DNA from: Hymenobacter lapidiphilus
Lineage (GTDB): Bacteria; Bacteroidota; Bacteroidia; Cytophagales; Hymenobacteraceae
Direction of reading: 5' to 3'
DNA length: 64,000 nt
NCBI RefSeq assembly: GCF_013377885.1
Contig: NZ_JABKAU010000004.1
Coordinates: forward strand, 1 to 64,000
The position numbers were made by a program, and so were the translations under genes. The notes below the pieces were generated by a model, which had not been told where the DNA came from, did no database searches, and saw only the letters and a list, made by a program, of their open reading frames with translations. Shown one piece after another: positions 25,750-34,669 of this stretch (its first letter is position 1; the number at the start of each line of letters is the position of its first letter).

Positions 25750-26054
25750 GGGTGGTATCAGATGAAGGGTGTGAAAGTGAGAAACTGCGCCGGAAGCCGA
25801 CAGCATGCGGTATAGCCGCCGAATTAAAAGGGGCTACAGCGCATCTACGCCCGGTTGAACTACATGAAGACGAAAGACTTACCTTGTAGGTTCGGAAATA
25901 GCCAGGCGGCCATGCAACCTCTGCCGGTCTGTTCGTCCTCTTATGGGCACTTAGCCGGCCGCTAGCCGGAATCTGTTCCCCCTCTATTATCTTACCTGCG
26001 TATGCAGCACGCCTTCTACTCCGGAACCGGCCTCCGCACTGGCCGGCAAGCACA
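25750..26054. other. Divergent intergenic region, nothing recognised
   Basis: The 305 bases between wrbA and the sigma-factor gene should hold both promoters. I find no clear TAnnTTTG element, hairpin or repeat. A short GC-rich palindrome (TTAGCCGGCCGCTAG, near 25950) has no evident role. Confidence 0.4.
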
Positions 26055-26738
26055 ATGAGCGCCCTGTCGGCAGCCCTGAGTGGGGTTGGCAGCCTGCGGA
26101 GCCTGTTGCCGGGGGCCCACGTGGCCACCGGGTCGGCGGCGGCTACGGCTCCCACGGCCACCCGCACGCTCACGCCGCCCGCCCAGCTCTCCGATGGCGA
26201 GCTACTCGATGGCTGTCTGGCCGGCAGCCGGCTTATGCAGAAATACCTGTATGAGCGGTTTGCGGGCCGCATGATGGCCGTATGCCTGCGCTATGCCCAA
26301 ACCACCTTCGAGGCGGAGGATGTACTGCAGGAAGGCTTTCTGACCGTGTTTAAAAACCTGGCCAGCTTCCGCCGCGAATGCCCGCTGGAATTCTGGATTC
26401 GGCGTATTATGGTGAATGCGGCCCTGCGCCAGCACCGCCGCAATGCCCCGCTGGTAGCAGTAAGCGACGGGGGCGAATACCCCCAGGACCTGGCCGGCGA
26501 GGAGTTCACGCTTTCCAACTACAACTTCGAAGAGCTGCTCGGCCTGGTCCAGGACCTGGCCCCACGCTACCAGATGGTGTTCAACCTGTTTGCCATTGAA
26601 GGCTACGGGCACAAGGAAATCGGGGAGATGCTGGGCATTTCCGAGGGCACCAGCAAGTCGCAGTACTCGCGGGCCCGCGCCATTCTGAAAAACAAAATAG
26701 AGCGCCTCGACGCGCAACGTCCTCATGGCTTCCGCTAA
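26055..26738 (+). CDS. ECF-type sigma-70 family sigma factor
   Basis: This 227-residue sigma factor has region 2 (YLYERFAGRMMAVCLRYA, then AEDVLQEGFLTVFKNLASFR) and region 4 (LAPRYQMVFNLFAIEGYGHKEIGEMLGISEGTSKSQYSRARAILKNKI), with no region 3 or 1.1. An extra N-terminal stretch of about 45 residues rich in Ala, Thr and Pro is not part of the fold, so a later start is possible (for example the GTG codon in CAC GTG GCC ACC). Its stop overlaps the start of the next gene by 14 bases, the usual sign of translational coupling between a sigma factor and its anti-sigma factor. Confidence 0.9.
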   Translation: MSALSAALSGVGSLRSLLPGAHVATGSAAATAPTATRTLTPPAQLSDGELLDGCLAGSRLMQKYLYERFAGRMMAVCLRYAQTTFEAEDVLQEGFLTVFKNLASFRRECPLEFWIRRIMVNAALRQHRRNAPLVAVSDGGEYPQDLAGEEFTLSNYNFEELLGLVQDLAPRYQMVFNLFAIEGYGHKEIGEMLGISEGTSKSQYSRARAILKNKIERLDAQRPHGFR

Positions 26739-28323
26739 ACCTCCGTTTGACAACCACCAGCCCGAGCGCCCAAGCGGCGACTTGGAGCACCTTTTCCGGC
26801 AGAAGCTGGCCGAGGCGGAGGTGCGCCCACGGGCCAATTTCTGGGACCAGCTCGACCATGAGTTGGTAGCGCAGCAGCACGCCGACATGCTGCGCCAGAA
26901 CGCCATGTACCGCCAGCGGGCCGCCGTGTACCGCTGGGCCGCCGCCGCCTGCCTGGTGCTGGCGCTGGGCGTGGCCAGCTGGGCCTACCTGGCCCAGTCG
27001 GGCCGGGCAGACAGCCCCATGCTGGCCACCGCCACCGGGCCTGCAGAATCATCGTCTTCGTCGTCCTCATCCTCGTCGCTGGGCCTGACACTGCCCGAAG
27101 CCCCCCGCGGCCGCTACGACTACCCTGCCGGACCAGCCGCCGACCTGGCCGCCGCCCTCGCCGCCGAAGAGGCCGCGCAGCTGGCCGGAGCCTACGGGCC
27201 GGGCCGGGCCCCGCGCACCGGGGGCGCGCTGGCCGCCAGCTACAGCAGCCAGAACGAGCGGGCTGCTACCCTGGCAGCCAACGCCAACGCTTTCCGTGGG
27301 GGCTACGCTGTTGTGGCCCTGCCGGGCCTGCGCCAGGGCGTAGCCGCTGCCTGGGGCCAGCCCAGCAACCTTGCCGTATCGTTCGACGACCTGAACCTGC
27401 GCGACGAGCTGGGCCTCGGCCGTCCCGGCCAGCGCCAGCTGCTGCTCCCGGCCGAAGTGCCGGCTGTATCGGTGGCAAAAGCCTCGTTTACGCCTGAACC
27501 CGAGCCTAAAGCCACTGGTAAGCTCTGGAAACGACTGCGTGTGGGTGGTGGTTATGCCCTGAGCGTGTTCAACCCCAATATCAACTTCTCGCGGGCCGAT
27601 GGCCGCACTCAGGATGACCCGGTAACCAGCGCCCTGCGCAGCTACTACCAGGAGGATGCCGAGCGGGAGTACCGCCGCAACCTGCGCTCGGGCCCCAGCC
27701 AGCGCGTTGCCCTCACGGCTTCCTACCAGCTCAGCCCCCGCTGGACGGTATCAACCGGAGCCGAATGGGCCGAAAGCCGGGCTTCCTCCGCTACGTCGTT
27801 TGGTTTTCTGGATGGCAAGCAGGTGGGCAGCGAGGCCCCCGATATTTTCACCCAGCAGACTTACCGCAACGCCGGGGCCGGTTTTACGACCAGCAATGTG
27901 GGCCCTCCGGCCCGGTCTACCTCATACCGCTACCGCACGGCGGCTGTACCGGTAAGCCTCAGCTACGGCTCCGGCAAAACGGGCCTTTCGCTCTATGCCA
28001 AAGCCGGTGCAGTGGTCAGCCTGCTGCTCAACAGCCGCTCGGAGCTGGAGGGCTCGCCCGATGCCACCCGCAGCTACGACATCCGCTCGTCGGAGTCGCC
28101 CTACCGGACGCTGTTTGCCTCGGGCCGCCTCGGCGGGGGCGTGCGCTACCAGCCTGCGCTTTCGACCTGGAACGTAACGGTGGGCCCCAGCGCCGAGGTG
28201 TTTATCACGCCGCTCAACGCTAACCCCAGCCAGCGCGCCGTGCAGCAAACCCGCCCCTACAGCGTGGGGGTAGAAGCCGCGGTAGAGTTCGGCAGCTCCA
28301 AAGTGATGTCGGTGGTGAAATAA
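26725..28323 (+). CDS. Candidate dual membrane-spanning anti-sigma factor (Dma-like)
   Basis: This 532-residue protein has three parts. Residues 1-70 are polar and helical (FRQKLAEAEVRPRANFWDQLDHEL), as in cytoplasmic anti-sigma domains. Residues 71-90 form one membrane helix (WAAAACLVLALGVASWAYLA). After a run of ten Ser and a long Ala/Gly/Pro-rich linker, residues from about 265 to 532 show the alternating pattern of an outer-membrane beta barrel (RLRVGGGYALSVFNPN, WTVSTGAEWAESRASS, YRYRTAAVPVSLSYGSG). There is no signal peptide at the N terminus. Such proteins, spanning both membranes, have been described as Dma anti-sigma factors in Bacteroides. The partner is the overlapping sigma gene. 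Assignment is by layout, not by search. Confidence 0.72.
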   Translation: MASAKPPFDNHQPERPSGDLEHLFRQKLAEAEVRPRANFWDQLDHELVAQQHADMLRQNAMYRQRAAVYRWAAAACLVLALGVASWAYLAQSGRADSPMLATATGPAESSSSSSSSSSLGLTLPEAPRGRYDYPAGPAADLAAALAAEEAAQLAGAYGPGRAPRTGGALAASYSSQNERAATLAANANAFRGGYAVVALPGLRQGVAAAWGQPSNLAVSFDDLNLRDELGLGRPGQRQLLLPAEVPAVSVAKASFTPEPEPKATGKLWKRLRVGGGYALSVFNPNINFSRADGRTQDDPVTSALRSYYQEDAEREYRRNLRSGPSQRVALTASYQLSPRWTVSTGAEWAESRASSATSFGFLDGKQVGSEAPDIFTQQTYRNAGAGFTTSNVGPPARSTSYRYRTAAVPVSLSYGSGKTGLSLYAKAGAVVSLLLNSRSELEGSPDATRSYDIRSSESPYRTLFASGRLGGGVRYQPALSTWNVTVGPSAEVFITPLNANPSQRAVQQTRPYSVGVEAAVEFGSSKVMSVVK

Positions 28324-28498
28324 ATTTTTGAGTGACAGGAAATTGGATGTTAGATAGGCAGGTAGCACATTAGGCCGAATGAAGAATCCAGGGTAGCTTC
28401 GCAGACAGGCCGCTATTATACCTGCCTGCCGCACCGGATTCCTCGTGCCACCTACCGTTCTGTCGACTTACCAGCTGCCACTCAGCACGAAATCCACC

Positions 28499-28867
28499 AT
28501 GAATCGTTTTGCCCTTCTTCTGACGACAATCGGCCTGGCCCTGAGTGTGACGGGTTGCTCAGTTACCTCCGATGAGGTGTCGCCCACGCTCAATTGCCCC
28601 GGTAATTTCTCGCTCACCCTCATTGAGCAGCTCAAGCAGAAACCCAAGCAAACACCGGCCGCCGAAGTAACCCAGTACATCTACCAGGGCCGTACGGTGT
28701 TCCTGGTAACCGGCGGCAGCCCGGCTGCCTACGCTTACCTGTTCGATAATTGCGGCAGCGTGGTATGCGCAGCGGCCGGCGGCCCCACCGGCAACGGCGA
28801 CGGTGCCTGTTCCGATTTCGCCACCACCGCTACCAACCCCACGCTCATTTGGCGCGACCCAAGGTAG
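28499..28867 (+). CDS. Small lipoprotein, DUF6970-like
   Basis: This 122-residue lipoprotein has a signal peptide ending LSVTGC at Cys19 (Leu-Ser-Val-Thr-Gly-Cys). The mature part has EVTQYIYQGRTVFLV, then YLFDNCGSVVCAAAGG and GNGDGACSDF, and ends TLIWRDPR. This pattern resembles the small DUF6970 family of Bacteroidota, where Cys pairs are common; I am moderately sure. Function is unknown. It lies 175 bases after the Dma-like gene and may be under the control of the same sigma factor, which is speculation. A terminator follows at 28907. Confidence 0.7.
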   Translation: MNRFALLLTTIGLALSVTGCSVTSDEVSPTLNCPGNFSLTLIEQLKQKPKQTPAAEVTQYIYQGRTVFLVTGGSPAAYAYLFDNCGSVVCAAAGGPTGNGDGACSDFATTATNPTLIWRDPR

Positions 28868-28906
28868 AGGCCGTTTTTCGTTGTTGAATCTCCGTTTTCC
28901 GCATTG

Positions 28907-28942
28907 AAAGCCCGCTTCCTTCGCCTAGAAGCGGGCTTTTGC
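28907..28942 (+). terminator. Intrinsic terminator before uvrB
   Basis: Arms AAAGCCCGCTTC (28907-28918) and GAAGCGGGCTTT (28928-28939) pair perfectly, with a short T-tail. Confidence 0.9.
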
Positions 28943-29056
28943 TATTCCTGAATGTCGCTACAGATGTGGATGCAAAGGTGGCCAGATTCAATTACATCCT
29001 TCTCCCGAACCAACACCCTCCAAAAACGGTTACCAGAGGCTACCTAACTTGCCTGC

Positions 29057-31093
<2,037 letters not shown>

Positions 31094-31246
31094 GCAGATA
31101 TAAAGACGCGTATTGGCGCCTGCTCATTGAATGACACGGGCCGAAAGGCGCGGATGACGAGAAGCAACGAGGCGTCTCTACAGCGGGCAGCTGTAGTTTT
31201 CCGGAATAAAAAAACGGTTCCAGCTACATTCTGGCACATAATTCGG

Positions 31247-31290
31247 AAAGGATTCGGAGCGCGGCATATTTCGCGCTCCGAATCCTTTTT
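31247..31290 (+). terminator. Terminator hairpin after uvrB, touching the next start codon
   Basis: The 17-base arms (31247-31263 and 31272-31288, AAAGGATTCGGAGCGCG type) pair perfectly and end in five T. It lies 153 bases after the uvrB stop and only five bases before the ATG of the next gene. It may end uvrB read-through, or fold in the leader of the next gene. Confidence 0.85.
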
Positions 31291-31295
31291 GCGTT

Positions 31296-31784
31296 ATGCT
31301 GAAGTCTATAATTCTATTGACTGCGCTACTAATTTCCGGCGCAGCTGTTGCCCAGCAGTCCCAGCCCGCGCTGCTGGCCCCGGTGCCGGCCGCCGCCGCG
31401 CTGCCGGTACTGGGCGTTACGCCCGTTGCGCCGGCTAACGGTGTGCGCTACCAGTACCAATTGGTACGGCTAGACAACGACTGGCGCGTGATTTTTGCGC
31501 CGGCCTGGCGGGGGCAAACGGCCCTGGAGCCCGATACCAAACTGTTCAGAGGGGCGAAAACGGGCGAAGTAGATGCGCTGCTGCTCCAGGCCCTCAACGA
31601 GCTGTCGGCTGATGGCTGGGAGCTGCTGGAAATCCGCACCAGCGTGCAGCCGGTCAGCGCCACGCAGAAGATGGAAACCTCGCTGACTTTCAGTGACCCC
31701 AACCGCCCACAGTACGACGGCAAAACCACCTACAGCTCGGATTCGCAGACGCGCTACCTGTTCCGGCGGGCCCTGCTGCGCTAG
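31296..31784 (+). CDS. Secreted hypothetical protein, DUF4177-like
   Basis: This 162-residue protein has a signal peptide (MLKSIILLTALLISGAAVAQQ), an Ala/Pro-rich stretch, and a mature domain containing the pattern LLLQALNELSADGWELLEIRTS followed by SSDSQTRYLFRRAL. That pattern resembles DUF4177 proteins, in which a short alpha/beta unit reports N-terminal YEY and a central GWEL motif. It should be periplasmic or surface exposed. Function is unknown. The start codon lies five bases after a strong hairpin, leaving no room for a Shine-Dalgarno sequence. Confidence 0.7.
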   Translation: MLKSIILLTALLISGAAVAQQSQPALLAPVPAAAALPVLGVTPVAPANGVRYQYQLVRLDNDWRVIFAPAWRGQTALEPDTKLFRGAKTGEVDALLLQALNELSADGWELLEIRTSVQPVSATQKMETSLTFSDPNRPQYDGKTTYSSDSQTRYLFRRALLR

Positions 31785-31842
31785 GCGTAGCCGAGCTGAT
31801 ACAGAGAACGAAGCACTACAACAGGCAGACAATGGCGGCGTG

Positions 31843-32547
31843 CTACACCAGCCCCTCCAGCCACGCCGGCACCTCGGCCACCGACTGCATCTCACGAAAC
31901 GACGCCGAGGCCTGCTCGGCTTCCGATACGCGTTCCAGCACCCAGGTGGTATGGTAGGGCACGTAGGCCGCGTGGCCGCCCAGGCGGGCTACCGGCAGCA
32001 CGTCGGACTTCAGCGAGTTGCCCACCATCACGAACTCCTCAGGGCGCACGTTGTGGCGGTCGAGGATACGCTGGTAGGTACTTTCATTTTTTTCGCTCAC
32101 GATTTCCACGTGGTCGAACAGGTCGCCTAGGCCGGAGCGGGCGAGCTTACTTTCTTGGTCGAACAGGTCGCCTTTGGTGAGCAGCATCAGGGGCAGGCCC
32201 CGGGCTTTTACGGCGGCCAGCGTGTCGGCTACGCCGGGCAGCAGCTCGATGGGGAAGTCGAGCAGGCGCTTGCCCAGGTCGAGGATGTGCTGAATTTCCT
32301 GGCCCGTAATCTGCCCGTCGGTGAGCTGGAGCACGGTTTCGATCATCGAGAGCATAAAGGGCTTGGCCCCGTAGCCGAACAGCGGCAGGTTCTGACGCTG
32401 CACGGCAAAAAACTGGTCGGTGAACTGCTGCGGGGTGCCGTAGTGCTCCAGCAGCTCGTGCAGGCGGGCCTCGGCGGCATCAAAGTGAGGCTGGTTGGGC
32501 CAAAGGGTATCGTCGGCGTCGAAGGCAATGAGGCGGAGAGTGGGCAT
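31843..32547 (-). CDS. HAD-superfamily hydrolase
   Basis: This 234-residue phosphatase-like protein has the HAD motif I FDADDTLWP (Asp nucleophile, near residue 9), a cap domain of about 90 residues, motif II with LLTKGD, motif III with a Lys in VSEKNESTY, and motif IV FVMVGNSLKSDVLPVARLGG. The family hydrolyses small phosphorylated metabolites; the substrate is not known. The start is divergent from the CAT-like gene, and both probably use the shared promoter region near 32627. Confidence 0.9.
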   Translation of the reverse strand: MPTLRLIAFDADDTLWPNQPHFDAAEARLHELLEHYGTPQQFTDQFFAVQRQNLPLFGYGAKPFMLSMIETVLQLTDGQITGQEIQHILDLGKRLLDFPIELLPGVADTLAAVKARGLPLMLLTKGDLFDQESKLARSGLGDLFDHVEIVSEKNESTYQRILDRHNVRPEEFVMVGNSLKSDVLPVARLGGHAAYVPYHTTWVLERVSEAEQASASFREMQSVAEVPAWLEGLV

Positions 32548-32570
32548 TGAGGTAAGTATGGTGTAGTTGG

Positions 32571-32695
32571 TATTGAGTAGTTAGACTGAAAATAAGTGCA
32601 GTACCGGGCTAGTAGCAGCGCGGGGCGCAAAGGTACCTTTGCACCTCTCATTTGGCAGTACCGGAACCCGATTTCCGGAATCTCACTACTCAATA
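32571..32695. repeat. Inverted repeat bracketing the divergent promoters
   Basis: Arms TATTGAGTAGTTAGA (32571-32585) and TCTCACTACTCAATA (32681-32695) pair at 14 of 15 positions and enclose the palindromic double -7 element. They are made of short ACTCATTAC-like units similar to other palindromes in the window. Confidence 0.6.
32627..32642. promoter_or_regulatory. Back-to-back -7 elements in a palindrome
   Basis: The 16-base palindrome GCAAAGGTACCTTTGC gives TACCTTTG on both strands, sharing the central TA. On the plus strand it lies 76 bases before the CAT-like gene. On the minus strand it lies 81 bases before the HAD gene. No TTG is seen at the usual -33 distance, so promoter activity is inferred from the -7 match and position. 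Confidence 0.45.
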
Positions 32696-32716
32696 CTCGC
32701 TACTCATTACTTATTC

Positions 32717-33349
32717 ATGAAACACCGTATCGAGCAGGCTGGTTGGAACCGGCAGGAGCATTTCGCCTTCTTTTCGCAGTTTGAAGAGCCGTTTTTTGGC
32801 CTCGTGGCCGATGTGGATGCTACCCGGGCCCAGGCCCGCGCTCGGGCGCTGGGCGTGTCGTTCTTCCAGCTGTACCTGCACGCCACGGTGGCGGCCGTGC
32901 AAACCGTGGAAAACCTGCGCTACCGCATCAACGCGCAAGGCCAGGTAGATTGCTACGACCAGATCAATGTGTCGGCCACTCTCTCGCGGTCCGACCATAC
33001 GTTTGCGTTCAGCTTTATTCCTTTCAGCCCCGACCTGCACGCGTTCGGCCACGGACTGGCGGCCGAAGCCGAGGCCGTGCGCCAAAGCAGCGGCCTGCGC
33101 CTGGGACCCGAAACGGGCCGTCCCGATGTCGTTCACTTCTCGGCCCTGCCCTGGGTATCGTTCAGCGGCCTCACCCACGCCCGCAGCTTCAGCCACCCCG
33201 ACAGCATCCCGAAAATATCGGTGGGCCGCCTGCGCCCCGAGAGTAGCCGCCTCCTGATGCCCGTTTCCGTCAACGTCCACCACGGCCTGGCCGACGGCTA
33301 CCATGTGGGCCTGTTTCTGGCGGAGCTGCAGCGGCAGCTGGATGGGTGA
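32717..33349 (+). CDS. Chloramphenicol acetyltransferase-like (CatA family) protein
   Basis: This 210-residue protein belongs to the CAT family, trimeric acetyl-CoA-dependent acyltransferases. The catalytic signature is seen as NVHHGLADGYHVG, with the His and Asp of HHxxxDG. Other family features are FAFFSQFEEPFFG near the N terminus and PWVSFSGLTHA, which contains the Ser/Thr-rich strand. Genuine resistance CATs share this layout; housekeeping CAT-like enzymes do too, so resistance is not implied. The ATG at 32717 begins the usual N-terminal strand. It is divergent from the HAD gene. Confidence 0.87.
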   Translation: MKHRIEQAGWNRQEHFAFFSQFEEPFFGLVADVDATRAQARARALGVSFFQLYLHATVAAVQTVENLRYRINAQGQVDCYDQINVSATLSRSDHTFAFSFIPFSPDLHAFGHGLAAEAEAVRQSSGLRLGPETGRPDVVHFSALPWVSFSGLTHARSFSHPDSIPKISVGRLRPESSRLLMPVSVNVHHGLADGYHVGLFLAELQRQLDG

Positions 33350-33430
33350 GAGAGTACATGTATGCACCATGGTGGGCACCAAAACCAAATTAGCCACCCA
33401 GACTTGCGTCTAAGTGGCTGACTATAAATG

Positions 33431-33503
33431 AGCGAGAAACGAGGTTCGAACTCGCGACCCTCAGCTTGGGAAGCTGATGCTCTACCAACTGAGCTACTCT
33501 CGC
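33431..33503 (-). tRNA. tRNA-Gly (anticodon CCC)
   Basis: On the minus strand a complete 73-base cloverleaf can be drawn: a 7-base acceptor stem GCGAGAG/TTCTCGC (one G-T), D arm GCTC-AGTTGGTA-GAGC, anticodon stem TCAGC/GCTGA with loop TTCCCAA giving anticodon CCC, variable GGGTC, and T arm GCGAG-TTCGAAC-CTCGT. The 3' CCA is not encoded. It reads GGG codons. The other bases between 33350 and 33686 hold nothing else I can name. Confidence 0.95.
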
Positions 33504-33686
33504 TTGTGGGGCTTGGTGCAGGCAAAAATACACGGCTAAAATCGAAATACAACCGACTTCGGCCCCGAAGTGCGCCACGGCGTTGCCCGAACGCGAAAAA
33601 TTGCTTCTTTTTGTAGCAGGCCGGTTGCGGCCGCCGGGCCGGCGCTGTGGCCGACCGGTGTCTATCCACCTTCAACCCCGCTTGCT

Positions 33687-33929
33687 ATGGCCTGGCCTCC
33701 TACCCCTGCTACCCGCCGCGTTATCGCCTGGCTGTTCCTGACGGCAGGCATCCTGCTGGTGCTGGGTGTGAGCATGCAACTCTGGGTTATCTATGCCGAA
33801 TATCAGCGCCTGGGCAGCGACAACCTGAACTCCACGGCCCTGGTGTTGCGCCTGATGCTGCTGGTAACCGCCGTGATGATGTTGCGTTACGGCTGGCGCG
33901 AGCTGCGCGGCAATGACACCGTTGACTGA
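33687..33929 (+). CDS. Small two-helix membrane protein, unknown
   Basis: This 80-residue protein has two hydrophobic helices: RVIAWLFLTAGILLVLGVSMQLWVIY and LVLRLMLLVTAVMMLRYG. A short polar loop lies between them and a charged C-terminal tail follows. I do not recognise a family; it looks like a small inner-membrane protein. The ATG at 33687 is chosen because upstream codons are not typical of coding DNA here. The stop TGA overlaps the start of the AGCTGTT tandem repeat. Confidence 0.6.
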   Translation: MAWPPTPATRRVIAWLFLTAGILLVLGVSMQLWVIYAEYQRLGSDNLNSTALVLRLMLLVTAVMMLRYGWRELRGNDTVD

Positions 33930-33974
33930 GCTGTTAGCTGTTAGCTGTTAGCTGTTAGCTGTTAGCTGTTAGCT
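33929..33974. repeat. Tandem 7-mer repeat (AGCTGTT)6
   Basis: Six perfect copies of AGCTGTT plus AGCT lie immediately after the membrane-protein stop. An inverted partner, AGCTAACAGCTAA, lies near 34048-34060, just before the acetyltransferase start, so the two can form a hairpin across the gap. The repeat number is likely to vary between strains. Confidence 0.9.
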
Positions 33975-34065
33975 AAATGAACGAGAATCGGCGGTTAATG
34001 CCGCTGATAATAATCTACTGAACTGAAGCTGACGGCTAATAGCTCGCAGCTAACAGCTAATAAAA

Positions 34066-34602
34066 ATGAGCCATCCTCTGCGTATCAGCGTTGCCAAACG
34101 CACACCGGCCGCCGCCGCCCAGCTCGCCGAGCTGGGCCGGCAGCTGTTTCACGAAACCTACGCCGCCCAGAACGATGCCGCCGACATGGCTGCCTACGAG
34201 GCGGCCACCTTCGGGCCCGGGCTACAGCTGACCGAGCTGCAGCACACCGACACCGTGTTTCTGCTGGCCCAGATGGTACAGGAGGTGGTAGGCTACGCCA
34301 AGCTCAACACCCGCTCCAGCCTGGGCCTCGACCCCACCAAAACGCCCGAAAAGCGCCTGGAGGTAGAGCGCCTGTACGTGGCCGAAGATTGGATTGGGAC
34401 CGGCCTGGGCGCAGCCCTCATGCGCCGGGCCATCGAGGAAGCCCGCCAGCAGCAGTGCCGGGCTGTGGTGCTGGGCGTGTGGGAAAAGAACGAGCGGGCC
34501 CGGGAGTTTTACCAGCGCTTCGGCTTCCGGCCCATCGGGCAGCAGGCGTTTCAGCTCGGCTCCGAAACCCAGACCGATTTGATCCTGCGCAAGGGTCTGT
34601 AA
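34066..34602 (+). CDS. GNAT-family N-acetyltransferase
   Basis: This 178-residue protein has the GNAT core: strand and acceptor region VVGYAKLNTRSS, the pyrophosphate-binding loop after VERLYVAEDWIGTGLGAALMRRA (motif A, Q/RxxGxG/A form GTGLGAA), then CRAVVLGVWEKNERAREFYQRFGFRPIG (motif B). The substrate is unknown; members modify antibiotics, polyamines, peptides or protein N termini. The start lies one base after a region of tandem and inverted repeats, so its promoter or leader is unusually close to them. Confidence 0.88.
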   Translation: MSHPLRISVAKRTPAAAAQLAELGRQLFHETYAAQNDAADMAAYEAATFGPGLQLTELQHTDTVFLLAQMVQEVVGYAKLNTRSSLGLDPTKTPEKRLEVERLYVAEDWIGTGLGAALMRRAIEEARQQQCRAVVLGVWEKNERAREFYQRFGFRPIGQQAFQLGSETQTDLILRKGL

Positions 34603-34641
34603 GGGTCGGGACCGATGCCGGTCCGTTACGCGCAGGTCCGC

Positions 34642-34649
34642 TACCTTTG
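34642..34649 (+). promoter_or_regulatory. Possible -7 element for the gene at 34670
   Basis: TACCTTTG lies 20 bases upstream of the GTG start. No TTG at the expected distance upstream was found. Confidence 0.4.
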
Positions 34650-34669
34650 CCCGCCCGTTCTATTACACT

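Noticed and set aside
32717..33349. Chloramphenicol resistance determinant
   Set aside because: The catalytic motif is present, but CAT-like housekeeping enzymes share it and there is no mobile context; resistance cannot be claimed.
33929..33974. CRISPR-like tandem repeat
   Set aside because: Units are seven bases with no spacers, and no cas genes are present.
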